From VRUE01 sp045805805 (GTDB lineage: Bacteria > Actinomycetota > Thermoleophilia > Solirubrobacterales > 70-9), in NCBI GenBank assembly GCA_045805805.1, contig JBJMKO010000055.1, positions 1 through 64,000 of the forward strand: a DNA stretch of 64,000 nucleotides, given 5' to 3'. Positions within the stretch are counted from its first letter, which is position 1, and each line of letters starts with the position of its first letter. A program made the position numbers and the translations under genes. The notes under the pieces are model-generated. The model had not been told where the DNA came from. It searched no databases and saw only the letters and a list, made by a program, of their open reading frames with translations. Below are positions 43,758-53,975 of the stretch, in pieces.

Positions 43758-43803
43758 CGATTGTCACCTTGTTCGACCATAGGGCCGAACAAGGTGACAA
43801 TCG
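43758..43803. terminator. Perfect 18-bp inverted repeat after the HAD gene
   Basis: Arms 43758-43775 and 43786-43803 are exact complements around a 10-nt loop, beginning 8 bp after the HAD stop and ending 30 bp before the mutase gene. A terminator or an mRNA processing hairpin between the two genes is likely. Confidence 0.75.
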
Positions 43804-43833
43804 AGTCGAGTTCCCACCCCTAGACTGTTCGGC

Positions 43834-45456
<1,623 letters not shown>

Positions 45457-45468
45457 GCTCCCGCGCCG

Positions 45469-45888
45469 ATGAGCACCGCAACCGCCCGCAAGATCCGCGT
45501 CGTCGTCGCCAAGCCCGGCTTGGACGGGCACGACCGCGGCGCGAAGATCATCGCTCGTGCCCTGCGCGACGCGGGGATGGAGGTGATCTACACCGGCCTG
45601 CACCAGACGCCGGAGCAGATCGCCGAGACGGTGATCCAGGAGGATGCCGACGCGGTCGGGCTCTCGATCCTCTCCGGCGCCCACATGACGCTGGTGCCGC
45701 GGGTGGTCGAGCTGCTCGCCGAGCAGGGCGTCGACGACGTCATGGTCACGGTCGGGGGGACGATCCCGGCCGAGGACATCCCCGAGCTGAAGAAGCTCGG
45801 CGTCGCCGCCGTCTTCACTCCGGGGGCGGGAACCGACGAGATCGTCGAGTTCATCCGCGAGGGCGCTGCCGAGCGCCACGATGCGTGA
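45469..45888 (+). CDS. icmB: B12-binding small subunit of the acyl-CoA mutase
   Basis: A 139-residue Rossmann-like cobalamin-binding subunit. The DxHxxG motif is DGHDRG at residues 19-24, with His21 as the lower axial cobalt ligand, followed by GLSILSGAH and VGGTIPAEDIPEL, which complete the B12 pocket. It starts 12 bp after the large subunit and forms the holoenzyme with it. Size matches stand-alone IcmB-type subunits. Confidence 0.93.
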   Translation: MSTATARKIRVVVAKPGLDGHDRGAKIIARALRDAGMEVIYTGLHQTPEQIAETVIQEDADAVGLSILSGAHMTLVPRVVELLAEQGVDDVMVTVGGTIPAEDIPELKKLGVAAVFTPGAGTDEIVEFIREGAAERHDA

Positions 45889-45935
45889 CGAACAGCACTC
45901 TGAACTGCGCACCGCCTGATGTATAGATAGACTGA

Positions 45936-45951
45936 TTGACTGGTCAGTCAA
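45936..45951. promoter_or_regulatory. TTGACTG-GT-CAGTCAA dyad, candidate TetR-type operator of the etf operon
   Basis: Two perfect 7-bp arms with a 2-bp centre lie 32 bp upstream of the etfB start. The left arm also resembles a -35 box (TTGACT), and TATAGA at 45922 is a possible -10 further upstream. Operators of fatty-acid TetR regulators often have this form. Confidence 0.55.
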
Positions 45952-45983
45952 CCAGCTTTGAACTAGCCAAGGAGGCTTGAAAC

Positions 45984-46775
45984 TTGAAGATCTGCGTCCT
46001 GGTCAAGGAGGTTCCGGACGCCGCCGTTCAGAAGCGCATCGACTCCAACACGATGCGACTGGACCGCAGCGGCGAGAAGAACCTGAACCCCTTCGACACA
46101 CATGCCATCGAGGCCGCCATGCAGATCAAGGAGGGTGGCGCAATTCCGGTCGAGGAGGTCATCGCTGTGACGATGGGCCCCGACTCGGCCGTCCGCGCCC
46201 TGCATAAGGCGGTAGCGCTCGGAGCCGACCGCTCCGTGCACCTCTCCGACGACGCGCTCGCCGGCTCCGACGTCTGCGCCACCGGCTACTCGCTGGCCAA
46301 GGTGCTCGAGGCCGAGAGCCCCGACCTGGTCCTGCTCGGCCAGCAGTCCGACGACGGCGAGTGCTACACGATCGGCGCCGTCGTCGCCGACCACCTGAAG
46401 ATGCCCTCGTTGACCCAGGTGATCAAGATCGACGTTACCGACGGCAAGCTGCGCTGCGAGCGCCAGGCCGAGTACGGCTACGACACGGTCGAGATCGAGC
46501 TGCCCGCCGTGATCAGCGTCGGCGACGCGATCAACGAGCCGCGCTACCCCAGCCTGAAGGCGATCATGGGAGCGAAGAAGAAGCCCCTCGACGCCAAGGC
46601 GACCGGCGACGTCGGCATCGAAGCCGGCATGGCCGGCGAGGCCGGCTCGAAGACATCGGTCCTCGCGCTCAACCCGCCACCCGCCAAGCAGGCCGGCGAG
46701 ATCATCGAGGACGAGGACACCAACGAGACGGTCGAAAAGATCGTCGCCTGGCTCGACGAGAGGAAGCTGATCTAG
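45984..46775 (+). CDS. etfB: Electron transfer flavoprotein beta subunit
   Basis: A 263-residue ETF beta subunit that binds AMP and, with EtfA, shuttles electrons from acyl-CoA dehydrogenases. N-terminus KICVLVKEVPDAAVQKRID and the signature region LKMPSLTQVIKIDV are typical. The start is TTG 45984, with GGAGG 8 nt upstream. etfA follows directly. A palindromic operator lies upstream. Confidence 0.94.
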   Translation: MKICVLVKEVPDAAVQKRIDSNTMRLDRSGEKNLNPFDTHAIEAAMQIKEGGAIPVEEVIAVTMGPDSAVRALHKAVALGADRSVHLSDDALAGSDVCATGYSLAKVLEAESPDLVLLGQQSDDGECYTIGAVVADHLKMPSLTQVIKIDVTDGKLRCERQAEYGYDTVEIELPAVISVGDAINEPRYPSLKAIMGAKKKPLDAKATGDVGIEAGMAGEAGSKTSVLALNPPPAKQAGEIIEDEDTNETVEKIVAWLDERKLI

Positions 46776-47747
46776 ATGGCAGGCATCCTGGTTTACGCCC
46801 TCCACGACGACGAGGGCAACTTCAACAAGAACTCCCAGGGGGCGATCTCCGAGGCCGCCAAGCTGGCGAGCCAGATCGGTGGCGAGGCCGCCGCGCTGGT
46901 GGTCGGAGACATCTCTGACGACGCCTGTGCCTCGCTCGGCAACTGGGGCGCGGCGAAGGTCTACCGCGCCAAGGACGTGCCCGAGGGGCTCGCCCAGCCG
47001 ATCGTCGACGCGATGGCCAAGGTGATCACCGACGAGGGCTTCTCATACGCCCTCTTCGGCGGCGGCCTGCTCGGCTTCGAGATCGGCGCCGGCCTGACGG
47101 CACGCCTCAATGCAGGCGTGACGATGGAGGTCACCGAGGTCAAGGTCTCCGACGGCAAGCTCGTCGTCGAGCGGCCGATCCTGCAGGACTCCCAGATCGC
47201 CGACGTCGGCTACGTCGCCGAGCCGGGGATCATCATCGGCCGCCTCAACGCTTTCGACGCGGTCGAGAGCGGCGGCAGCGCCGAGGTCGTCGACGTCGCG
47301 GTCGAGCTCTCGCCCTGGTCGACCAAAGCCAAGCTGGTCCAGCGCGGCGAACAGCGCGGGGCCGACGTCAACATCGAGGACGCCGAGATCCTCGTCGGAG
47401 GCGGCCGTGGCCTCGGTGCCGCGGAGGGCTTCAAGCAGTGCGAGGAACTGGCCGAGGCGATGGGCGGGGCGGTTGCCGCGACCCGCGCTGTGGTCGACGC
47501 CGGCTGGTACCCCTACGCGGCCCAGATCGGCCAGACCGGCAAGACGGTCGCGCCGAAGCTCTACCTGGCCGCCGGCATCTCCGGCGCGATCCAGCACAAG
47601 GTCGGGATGCAGAGCTCGGAGAACATCCTCGCGATCAACAAGGACCAGAACGCGCCGATCTTCGAGTTCTCGGATCTCGGCGTGGTGGGCGACCTGCACA
47701 AGATCGTCCCCAAGCTGACCGAGGCGATCAAGGCGAAGAAGGGCTGA
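46776..47747 (+). CDS. etfA: Electron transfer flavoprotein alpha subunit
   Basis: A 323-residue FAD-binding ETF alpha subunit. The C-terminal FAD domain shows VGGGRGLGAAEGFKQCEELA, RAVVDAGWYPYAAQIGQTGK, and KLYLAAGISGAIQHKVGMQS, then NKDQNAPIFEFSDLGVVGDL. Its ATG directly abuts the etfB stop. A UUCG-loop hairpin follows before the ETF-QO gene. Confidence 0.95.
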   Translation: MAGILVYALHDDEGNFNKNSQGAISEAAKLASQIGGEAAALVVGDISDDACASLGNWGAAKVYRAKDVPEGLAQPIVDAMAKVITDEGFSYALFGGGLLGFEIGAGLTARLNAGVTMEVTEVKVSDGKLVVERPILQDSQIADVGYVAEPGIIIGRLNAFDAVESGGSAEVVDVAVELSPWSTKAKLVQRGEQRGADVNIEDAEILVGGGRGLGAAEGFKQCEELAEAMGGAVAATRAVVDAGWYPYAAQIGQTGKTVAPKLYLAAGISGAIQHKVGMQSSENILAINKDQNAPIFEFSDLGVVGDLHKIVPKLTEAIKAKKG

Positions 47748-47752
47748 GTACC

Positions 47753-47774
47753 CCGGGGGGCTTCGGTCCCCCGG
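47753..47774 (+). terminator. GC-rich UUCG hairpin between etfA and the ETF-QO gene
   Basis: CCGGGGGG and its complement enclose a cTTCGg-type tetraloop, 5 bp after the etfA stop. There is no U-tract, so it may attenuate transcription or stabilise mRNA ends rather than fully terminate it. Confidence 0.6.
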
Positions 47775-47807
47775 ACGCCGTTCACCTGACGACGATTGGA
47801 GCATGCG

Positions 47808-49505
47808 ATGCCGCCAGTAGCACCCAGTGAGTTCCCGCCTCCGTTCGACCCGGCCGACGCGATCGGCCCGCCAACGGATGCCGAGGACGAGCGCATCGAG
47901 GTAGGCATCGCGATCGTCGGCGGTGGCCCCGCCGGGCTCGCTTGCGCCAACAAGGTCATGCAGCTGCTCGAGAACGAGCCGGAGCTGACGGAGAAGCTGG
48001 GCGAAGTCCCGGTCGCCGTGATCGAGAAGGGCAAGGTCGCGGGAGCCCACCTGCTCTCCGGGGCGAACATGAAGCCCTCGGCGATGGAAGAGCTCTTCCC
48101 CGACCTGCCCAAGGAGGAGTGGCCGGTCTTCCAGGAGGTCACCAAGGACGCGGTCTACCTGCTGACCTCGAAGGCGGCGCTGCCGCTGAAGCCGATGCCG
48201 CCGAACTTCCGCAACCACGGCAACTACGTCACCTCGGTCTCCAAGCTGGGCCGCTTCCTGGCGGAGAAAGCCGAGGAGGCGGGCGTCTACATCCTTTCCG
48301 AGACGGCTGCGACGAAGCTTTTGGTTGAAGATCGCGTGATCCGGGGCATCCGCTCCGGCGACCGTGGCCGCGGCAAGGAAGGCGAGGAACTCGGCAACTT
48401 CGAGCCCGGTTCCGACGTCGTCGCCAAGGCGACCGTCCTCGCCGAGGGGACCGTCGGCCACCTCACCTACGCGGCGTATGACTACTTCGACATGCACGGC
48501 GCCGACCCGATGCGCTGGGAGCTCGGGGTCAAGGAGGTCTGGGAGGTACCGAAACCGCTCGACCGGGTGATCCACACGATGGGCTGGCCGCTGCGCAAGT
48601 CACCGCGCTTCAACGAGTTCGGCGGCAGCTTCATCTACCCGATGGGCGAGGACAAGCTCTGCATCGGCCTCGTCGCCGGCCTCGACTACACCGACGCGAC
48701 CTTCTCGGTCCACGACGCCCTGCAGCTGCTCAAGACCCACCCCTTCGTCAAGGACCTGCTCGAGGGCGGCAAACGGGTCGCCTGGGGAGCGAAGACGATT
48801 CCCTCCGGCGGTTACTTCGCGATGCCCAAGCGCCTCGCGGTGCCCGGCATGGTCGTCGCCGGCGACGCCGCCAGCATGGTCAACGTGCCGACCCTGAAGG
48901 GCGTCCACTACGCGATGCACGCCGGGATGTACGCGGCGGAGACGATCGTCGAGTCGCTTAAGCAGGACTCGGTCAACTTCGAGGCCTACGACGAGAAGAT
49001 CCACAAGTCGCTGATCGAGAAGGACCTCTACGAATCGCGCAACATGCGCCAGCCCTTCTCCAAAGGCTTCTTCCTCGGCGGCGCCATGGCCTCGGCGATG
49101 ACGATCACCAAAGGCAACTTCCCCGGCGGCCACTGGAAGCAGGAGCACGACTCCGAGATCGAGATGGACCTGGGCAAGGCGGGCGACATGTACGTCAAGC
49201 CCGACAACGAGCTCACCTTCGCCAAGCTCGACTCCGTCTTTCTCTCCGGCAACGCGACCCGCGACGACGCCCCCAACCACGTCCGCATCCAGGCCAAGGT
49301 GCCGCGCGAGATCGCCCAGACCTGGGTCTCGATGTGCCCTGCCCAGGTCTACGAGATCCCCGACGAGCAGCTGGAGAACGGCGCCGCCACGGTCGACGTC
49401 CACGTCACCGCCTCCAACTGCGTCCAGTGCGGCGCGATCACCGCGAAGGGCGGGCGCCTGACGCTGCCCGAGGGCGGCGACGGGCCGCTTTACCAGGAGA
49501 CGTAA
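47808..49505 (+). CDS. Electron transfer flavoprotein-quinone oxidoreductase (FixC/FixX fusion type)
   Basis: A 565-residue flavoprotein that passes electrons from ETF to membrane quinone. The N-terminal dinucleotide fold IAIVGGGPAGLACANKV, AGAHLLSGANMKPSAMEELF and GGYFAMPKRLAVPGMVVAGD are diagnostic. The C-terminal ferredoxin-like segment has CPA (about 49337), then NCVQC (about 49415-49430), but the expected third spacing Cys is Ile (NCVQCGAITAKGG), leaving three of the four cysteines of the usual 4Fe-4S site. ATG 47808 is preferred over an in-frame TTG at 47796 because GGAG lies 6 nt before it. Confidence 0.92.
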   Translation: MPPVAPSEFPPPFDPADAIGPPTDAEDERIEVGIAIVGGGPAGLACANKVMQLLENEPELTEKLGEVPVAVIEKGKVAGAHLLSGANMKPSAMEELFPDLPKEEWPVFQEVTKDAVYLLTSKAALPLKPMPPNFRNHGNYVTSVSKLGRFLAEKAEEAGVYILSETAATKLLVEDRVIRGIRSGDRGRGKEGEELGNFEPGSDVVAKATVLAEGTVGHLTYAAYDYFDMHGADPMRWELGVKEVWEVPKPLDRVIHTMGWPLRKSPRFNEFGGSFIYPMGEDKLCIGLVAGLDYTDATFSVHDALQLLKTHPFVKDLLEGGKRVAWGAKTIPSGGYFAMPKRLAVPGMVVAGDAASMVNVPTLKGVHYAMHAGMYAAETIVESLKQDSVNFEAYDEKIHKSLIEKDLYESRNMRQPFSKGFFLGGAMASAMTITKGNFPGGHWKQEHDSEIEMDLGKAGDMYVKPDNELTFAKLDSVFLSGNATRDDAPNHVRIQAKVPREIAQTWVSMCPAQVYEIPDEQLENGAATVDVHVTASNCVQCGAITAKGGRLTLPEGGDGPLYQET

Positions 49506-49510
49506 TGCTG

Positions 49511-49537
49511 GAGGGGGCGGGCCACTCCCGCCTCTCG
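49511..49537 (+). terminator. GC-rich hairpin after the ETF-QO gene
   Basis: GGCGGG (49516-49521) and CCCGCC (49527-49532), with flanking GAG/CTC pairs, form a short stem 10 bp past the stop. No U-tract. Confidence 0.5.
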
Positions 49538-49593
49538 AGGCGTTTCATCAGCTCCAGGCAAAGCTTTGTCGCTTAGCTGGGTAGGGTCGCGAC

Positions 49594-50499
49594 GTGCTGG
49601 CGCTCGGGATAGTTGCGGCGGTGGGGGCTTCGCTGCTCTACAACACCTCGATCGCGTTTCAGGCGCTGGAGGCTCGGCAGGTTCCGCACGATCACTCGCT
49701 GCGGCCCTCGTTGCTTGGCAGGCTGGTCCGCAATCGGCGCTGGCTGGGGGCGACGGCGCTGGGGCTGGTGGGGTGGCCGCTGGAGATCGCGGCGCTGCTG
49801 ATGGCGCCACTGACGGTGGTGCAGCCCTGCCTGGCCAGCGGGCTGATCCTGCTGCTCTGGCTGGGGGTGACGAGGCTGGGGGAGGTTCCCGGAGCGCGGG
49901 AGTGGATCGCGGTCGCCGCCATCGTGGTCGGGGTGGCCGGGGTCGCCTGGGCTGCGCCGGAGCGGACCACGGACCATGCGAGCACAGGTGCGATAGCGAT
50001 CGCGCTCGTCTTCGTCGCGATTCCGCTCGCGGCGCCGTACACGTTGCGCAAGCGCTCCCGACATTCACCACACCAGGGTGGGGTCGATGTCGGATGGGCG
50101 GGGGGGATCGGAACTTTGATGGTGATCAGCGCCGGTTGCGGCTACGCCTGGACGGCTATCGCCAGCAAGCTGCTCACCGACGAGCTGGCCTCCGGTGCCG
50201 TACTCGTGGCCCTGGCGTGGCTGGCCACCGCCGCGGCCTCGGAGGGACTCGCGCTGCTCAGTGAGATGAGCGCCCTCCAGCGCCGTTCCGCGACGCACGT
50301 GGCCCCGGTGATGTTCGCCGTCCAGGTGCTGCTGCCGGTCCTGCTCGCCCCGCTGATCTTTGGCGAGTCATGGTCCTCGACGCCCTTGGGGGGTGTGGCG
50401 CTCGTCGCGTTCATGACGGTCGCGGTCGCCGGCACGAGCCTCCTCGCCGGCTCCAAAGCGGTGGGGGCGCTGATCGAAACCGCTCGCGAGCGCGCCTGA
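49594..50499 (+). CDS. DMT/EamA-like membrane transporter
   Basis: A 301-residue polytopic protein with about nine to ten hydrophobic segments in two halves, as in the drug/metabolite transporter superfamily. Typical elements are PLTVVQPCLASGLILLLWLG in the first half and APVMFAVQVLLPVLLAPLIF in the second. The cytoplasmic or external loop at about residues 155-171 (HSPHQGGVDVGWAGG) is encoded by a dispersed palindromic repeat (50058-50093) and looks like an insertion. GTG 49594 is the start. Substrate unknown. Confidence 0.8.
   Translation: MLALGIVAAVGASLLYNTSIAFQALEARQVPHDHSLRPSLLGRLVRNRRWLGATALGLVGWPLEIAALLMAPLTVVQPCLASGLILLLWLGVTRLGEVPGAREWIAVAAIVVGVAGVAWAAPERTTDHASTGAIAIALVFVAIPLAAPYTLRKRSRHSPHQGGVDVGWAGGIGTLMVISAGCGYAWTAIASKLLTDELASGAVLVALAWLATAAASEGLALLSEMSALQRRSATHVAPVMFAVQVLLPVLLAPLIFGESWSSTPLGGVALVAFMTVAVAGTSLLAGSKAVGALIETARERA
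50058..50093. repeat. Palindromic repeat inside the transporter reading frame
   Basis: CCGACAT (50058-50064) pairs with ATGTCGG (50087-50093) around further partly paired bases. The central sequence closely matches the intergenic palindrome at 56061-56100, including the shared CACCAGGrTGGGGTC core. Confidence 0.65.
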
Positions 50500-50592
50500 T
50501 CCGGTCTGGCTCCGCTGGTAGCCTTGCGGCGCCTTTCGCACCCTGACTGTCCGCGAGGGCACTCCAGCCACCTCACCTCCTAGGAGCTACAC

Positions 50593-51630
50593 GTAAGTTC
50601 CCCAGAGACAACCCTCGCCGACGCGACCAAGTTCGCGATCGGGTTCGACCACCGCGATCGTGCCCGGCTCTTCGAGCTGTGGACCGAGGTCCTCGATTCC
50701 GAGCAGTGGTCGGAGGGCCGAATGCTCGACGCCTTCGAGCAGCGCTGGGCGGATTGGAACGGGCTTCCCAGCCTCGGCCTCTCCAGCTGGGCCGGCGGTG
50801 CCCTGGCGGCCCTGGAGTTCGCCGGGGTGCGGGGGGAGACGGTGCTCTGTCCGTCCAACACCTTCATGGCGACGCCCCTGGCCGCGGTCAGCGCCGGCGC
50901 CGAGGTCGAGTTCGTCGACTGCAACCGCGGCGACCTCTGCATGTCCTTCGAGGACTTCGAGGCAAAGGCCGAGCGGCACAAGCCCAGGGCCGCCATCCTC
51001 GTCCACATCGGCGGCCACATCGGCTTCGACTCCGAGCGGATCGCCGCCTACTGTCGTGAGAGCGGGATCTTCCTGCTCGAGGACTGCGCCCACGCCCACG
51101 GCGCCGAGTGGAGCGGCCGCAAGCCGGGGAGCTTCGGCGACGCCGGCGTCTACTCGCTCTACGCGACCAAGACCGTCTCCACCGGCGAGGGCGGGGTGCT
51201 CGTCTCCGCCAACGCGGACCTGATCGAGTTCGCCCGCAAGTTCCGCAACTATGGCAAGTTCGAGCACGAGGTCGACGGGCTCAACTTCCGGATGAGTGAG
51301 TTCACCGCCGCGCTGGGGCTCGTTCAGGCCGACAGGATGGAGGAGATCGTCGCCTGGAAGAACGAGTACGCGCGTGAGCATCTCGACGCGCTGCACCCGT
51401 CCCGGCTCGAGCTGCCCGAGGGGATGACCTCCGGTTTCTACAAGTACATCGTCTTCGACCCGATCGAGAAGTCCACTGGCCGCGTCTACGAGGAGCCATG
51501 CCACCGCATCATGGGCCGCTCCGACGAGCTGCCGAACACCGACTGGGGGGCCGAGAGCCACTGGTGCGTGCCGCTCTACTACCGGCCGCAGAGCCGCGAG
51601 GCTGCGCTGAATCTCAAGGAGGGTGCATGA
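50593..51630 (+). CDS. DegT/DnrJ/EryC1-type sugar aminotransferase (GTA at the expected start)
   Basis: About 345 residues. A PLP-dependent aspartate aminotransferase fold: LCPSNTFMATPLAAVSAGAE near 90, VHIGGHIGFDSERI, the PLP Asp in IFLLEDCAHAHGAEW, and the Schiff-base Lys in YSLYATKTVSTGEGG. The N-terminal helix DRARLFELWTEVLDSEQWSE starts before the first ATG (50722), so the real start must be upstream; an AGGAG at 50582 is correctly spaced from GTA 50593 and no ATG, GTG or TTG is available after the stop at 50581. It probably aminates a nucleotide-bound keto-sugar for the fused enzyme encoded downstream. ATGA overlap at 51627. Confidence 0.85.
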   Translation, partial: VSSPETTLADATKFAIGFDHRDRARLFELWTEVLDSEQWSEGRMLDAFEQRWADWNGLPSLGLSSWAGGALAALEFAGVRGETVLCPSNTFMATPLAAVSAGAEVEFVDCNRGDLCMSFEDFEAKAERHKPRAAILVHIGGHIGFDSERIAAYCRESGIFLLEDCAHAHGAEWSGRKPGSFGDAGVYSLYATKTVSTGEGGVLVSANADLIEFARKFRNYGKFEHEVDGLNFRMSEFTAALGLVQADRMEEIVAWKNEYAREHLDALHPSRLELPEGMTSGFYKYIVFDPIEKSTGRVYEEPCHRIMGRSDELPNTDWGAESHWCVPLYYRPQSREAALNLKEGA

Positions 51631-53975
51631 GGGTCCTGGTAACCGGCGGCGGCGGCTTCATCGGCTCCCACGTGGTCGACCGCCTGATCGAGCGCGGCGA
51701 CACGCCGCGGATCTTCGACCTCAGTGCCTCGCCCTACCACTCGCCGCTCGAGGTCGAGACCTTCACCGGCAGCATCACCGACCCGGCCAACCTCGACCTG
51801 GCGATGCGCGACTGCGATGCTGTGATCCATCTCGCCGCCGTCGCCGACGTCGGCCACGTCCTGGCCGATCCGGTCCTGGCCGAGGAGGTCAACACGCGCG
51901 GCACCCTCAACGTGCTCGAGGCCGCCTGCCGGGCGAAAGTTGGACGTGTCGTCTACGGCTCGACCACCTGGGCCTACAGCGACTGCGTCGAGCAGGAGGT
52001 CGACGAGGAGACCCCGATCCCGGCGCCGCGTCACCTCTACACGGCAACAAAGCTCGCCGGCGAGACCTACTGCGCCGGCTACGCCGAGCTCTATGACCTC
52101 GAGAGCACGGTTCTGCGCTTCGGCATCCCCTACGGCCCGCGCGCCCGCGCCGCCGGCGTCGTCGCCAAGTTCACCGACCTCGCCTTCGAAGGCAAGGCGC
52201 TGACGATTGCCGGCGACGGCAGCACGACCCGCAGCTTCATCTATGTCGAGGATCTCGCCGAGGGGATCGTCGCGGCCCTCGCCCCCGAGGCCGCGGGCCG
52301 CACCTACAACCTCTCCGGCGACGAGGTGGTGACGATCCTCGAAATCGCCGAGCGCGTGCAGGAAAACACCGACGACTGCGAGATCGTCCACACGCCGCCG
52401 CGCCCTGGCGACTTCCCCGGCAAGACGATCTCCAACGAGCGGGCGCTCGCCGAGCTCGGCTGGAAGGCGGAGACCAGCTTCAAGGAAGGGGTCCGCAGGT
52501 ACGTCGAGTGGGTGCGCGGGAGTACCCGGCCGCCCGACCCGGTACCCGGCAAGAAGCCCTCGCTGAACGGCAATGACCACGCTGCCGGCGCGCTCTTGGC
52601 GGGTGCGGCCTCGGCCGAGGACCGCCCGCCGCGGGTTCTCGTCCTCACGGCGGACATCGGCGAGGGGCACGACCTGCCGGCGCGGATCATCAAAGCTGAC
52701 ATCGAGGCCGAGATCCCCGACGCCGAAGTCGAGATCGCCAACGGTCTCGAAGCGATGGGCCGGGTCGTCTTGGCGATCGTGCGCGGGGGCTCGCGGATCA
52801 CCTTCCGCTGGATGCCCTGGCTGTTCGACGTCCAGTACTGGCTGATCAGCAGGTTCGCGCCGACCCGCTGGCTCGCCCACCACCTCAACTACGCGCTGGG
52901 CGCTCACGGCCTGATGAAACTGATCGCCAAGCACGAACCTGACGCGATCGTCTCCACCTACCCCGGGGTGACGGCAGTGCTCGGGATGTTGCGCGAAAAC
53001 CGCCGCCTGGCGATCCCGGTCCAGTCGGCGATCACCGATCTCGCCGGCCTGCGCTACTGGGTTCACCCCGGCGTCGACATGCACTTCGTCACCCACCCGG
53101 AGTCGATCGAGGAAGTGGAGAGGCTGGCCGGCCCCGGCAGCGTCGAGTGGACTCGGCCGCCGATCTCACGCGACTTCCTGATGCCGCGGACCCGCGGCGA
53201 CGCCCGCAAGGCGCTCGGGGTTCCCGTCCACGCCCGCCTCGTTATCGTCTCCGGCGGCGGCTGGGGCATCGGCGACCTCGAGGGGGCGATCGGCTCCGCG
53301 CTGGCCGGCGACGACACGATGGTCGTCTGCATCACCGGTCGCAACGAGGTCGCCCGGGAGAAGCTGGAGCACCGCTTCGCAGACAACGAGCGGGTGCGGA
53401 TCCTCGGCTTCACCGAGCAGATGAGCGACTGGATGGCCGCCGCCGACGCGATGGTCCACGCGACCGCGGGCCTTACCGTCCTCGAGGCGCACATCCGCGG
53501 TTGCCCGGTCGTCTCCTACGGCTTCTCTGCCGGGCACCTGCGCGCCAACAACGCCGCCTTCGAGCGCTTCGGCCTGGCCGAGGTGGCGCGCTCTGAGCAC
53601 GAGCTGGAGTCGATGCTCCGCCACCTCAGCCGCGAGCGGCGCCCGCCCGACTCCTCCTTCGCCTCGCTGCCCTCGGTCGCCTCGCGCGTGCTCTCGGTGC
53701 GCCCGCGGATCCGGCCCCAGGCGGTCTGGCGGCTGCGGGCAGGCAGGGCTGCCACCGCGGTCAGCCTCGCCGCCGTGGCGATCGCGCTGCTGGTCAGCGT
53801 CAGTCTCGCCGGACACTGGGAGACGCCCTACCACGTGATCTCGAAGGCGGCGAGGCCGCTCGAGGGACGGATCCACTTCGGCAGGGACCCCGACACGCCG
53901 GTTCCCGCCGTACAGCGAGCCCGGTCGGCGCGAGCGGCAGCTGTGTTGCACCACGCCGCCGGCAACGGGAATTGA
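51627..53975 (+). CDS. Fusion: NAD-dependent sugar epimerase/dehydratase + MGDG-synthase-like glycosyltransferase
   Basis: A 782-residue fusion. Residues 1-310 are an extended SDR epimerase: GGGGFIGSHVVDRLIERG, then YTATKLAGE with the YxxxK pair. After a linker of about 35 residues, residues 345-700 form a GT-B domain of the MGDG-synthase/MurG group (VLVLTADIGEGHDLPARIIK, VSTYPGVTAVLGML, VSGGGWGIGDLEGAIG, ATAGLTVLEAHIRGCPVVSY). A hydrophobic helix near 705-730 and a short tail complete it. It probably modifies a nucleotide sugar and transfers it to a lipid. ATG 51627 overlaps the aminotransferase stop, and its own end overlaps the deacetylase start (TTGA). Confidence 0.9.
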   Translation: MRVLVTGGGGFIGSHVVDRLIERGDTPRIFDLSASPYHSPLEVETFTGSITDPANLDLAMRDCDAVIHLAAVADVGHVLADPVLAEEVNTRGTLNVLEAACRAKVGRVVYGSTTWAYSDCVEQEVDEETPIPAPRHLYTATKLAGETYCAGYAELYDLESTVLRFGIPYGPRARAAGVVAKFTDLAFEGKALTIAGDGSTTRSFIYVEDLAEGIVAALAPEAAGRTYNLSGDEVVTILEIAERVQENTDDCEIVHTPPRPGDFPGKTISNERALAELGWKAETSFKEGVRRYVEWVRGSTRPPDPVPGKKPSLNGNDHAAGALLAGAASAEDRPPRVLVLTADIGEGHDLPARIIKADIEAEIPDAEVEIANGLEAMGRVVLAIVRGGSRITFRWMPWLFDVQYWLISRFAPTRWLAHHLNYALGAHGLMKLIAKHEPDAIVSTYPGVTAVLGMLRENRRLAIPVQSAITDLAGLRYWVHPGVDMHFVTHPESIEEVERLAGPGSVEWTRPPISRDFLMPRTRGDARKALGVPVHARLVIVSGGGWGIGDLEGAIGSALAGDDTMVVCITGRNEVAREKLEHRFADNERVRILGFTEQMSDWMAAADAMVHATAGLTVLEAHIRGCPVVSYGFSAGHLRANNAAFERFGLAEVARSEHELESMLRHLSRERRPPDSSFASLPSVASRVLSVRPRIRPQAVWRLRAGRAATAVSLAAVAIALLVSVSLAGHWETPYHVISKAARPLEGRIHFGRDPDTPVPAVQRARSARAAAVLHHAAGNGN

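Noticed and set aside
51498..51626. Upstream start for the epimerase-glycosyltransferase fusion
   Set aside because: It lies inside the aminotransferase gene; ATG 51627 begins exactly at the Rossmann fold and overlaps the upstream stop.
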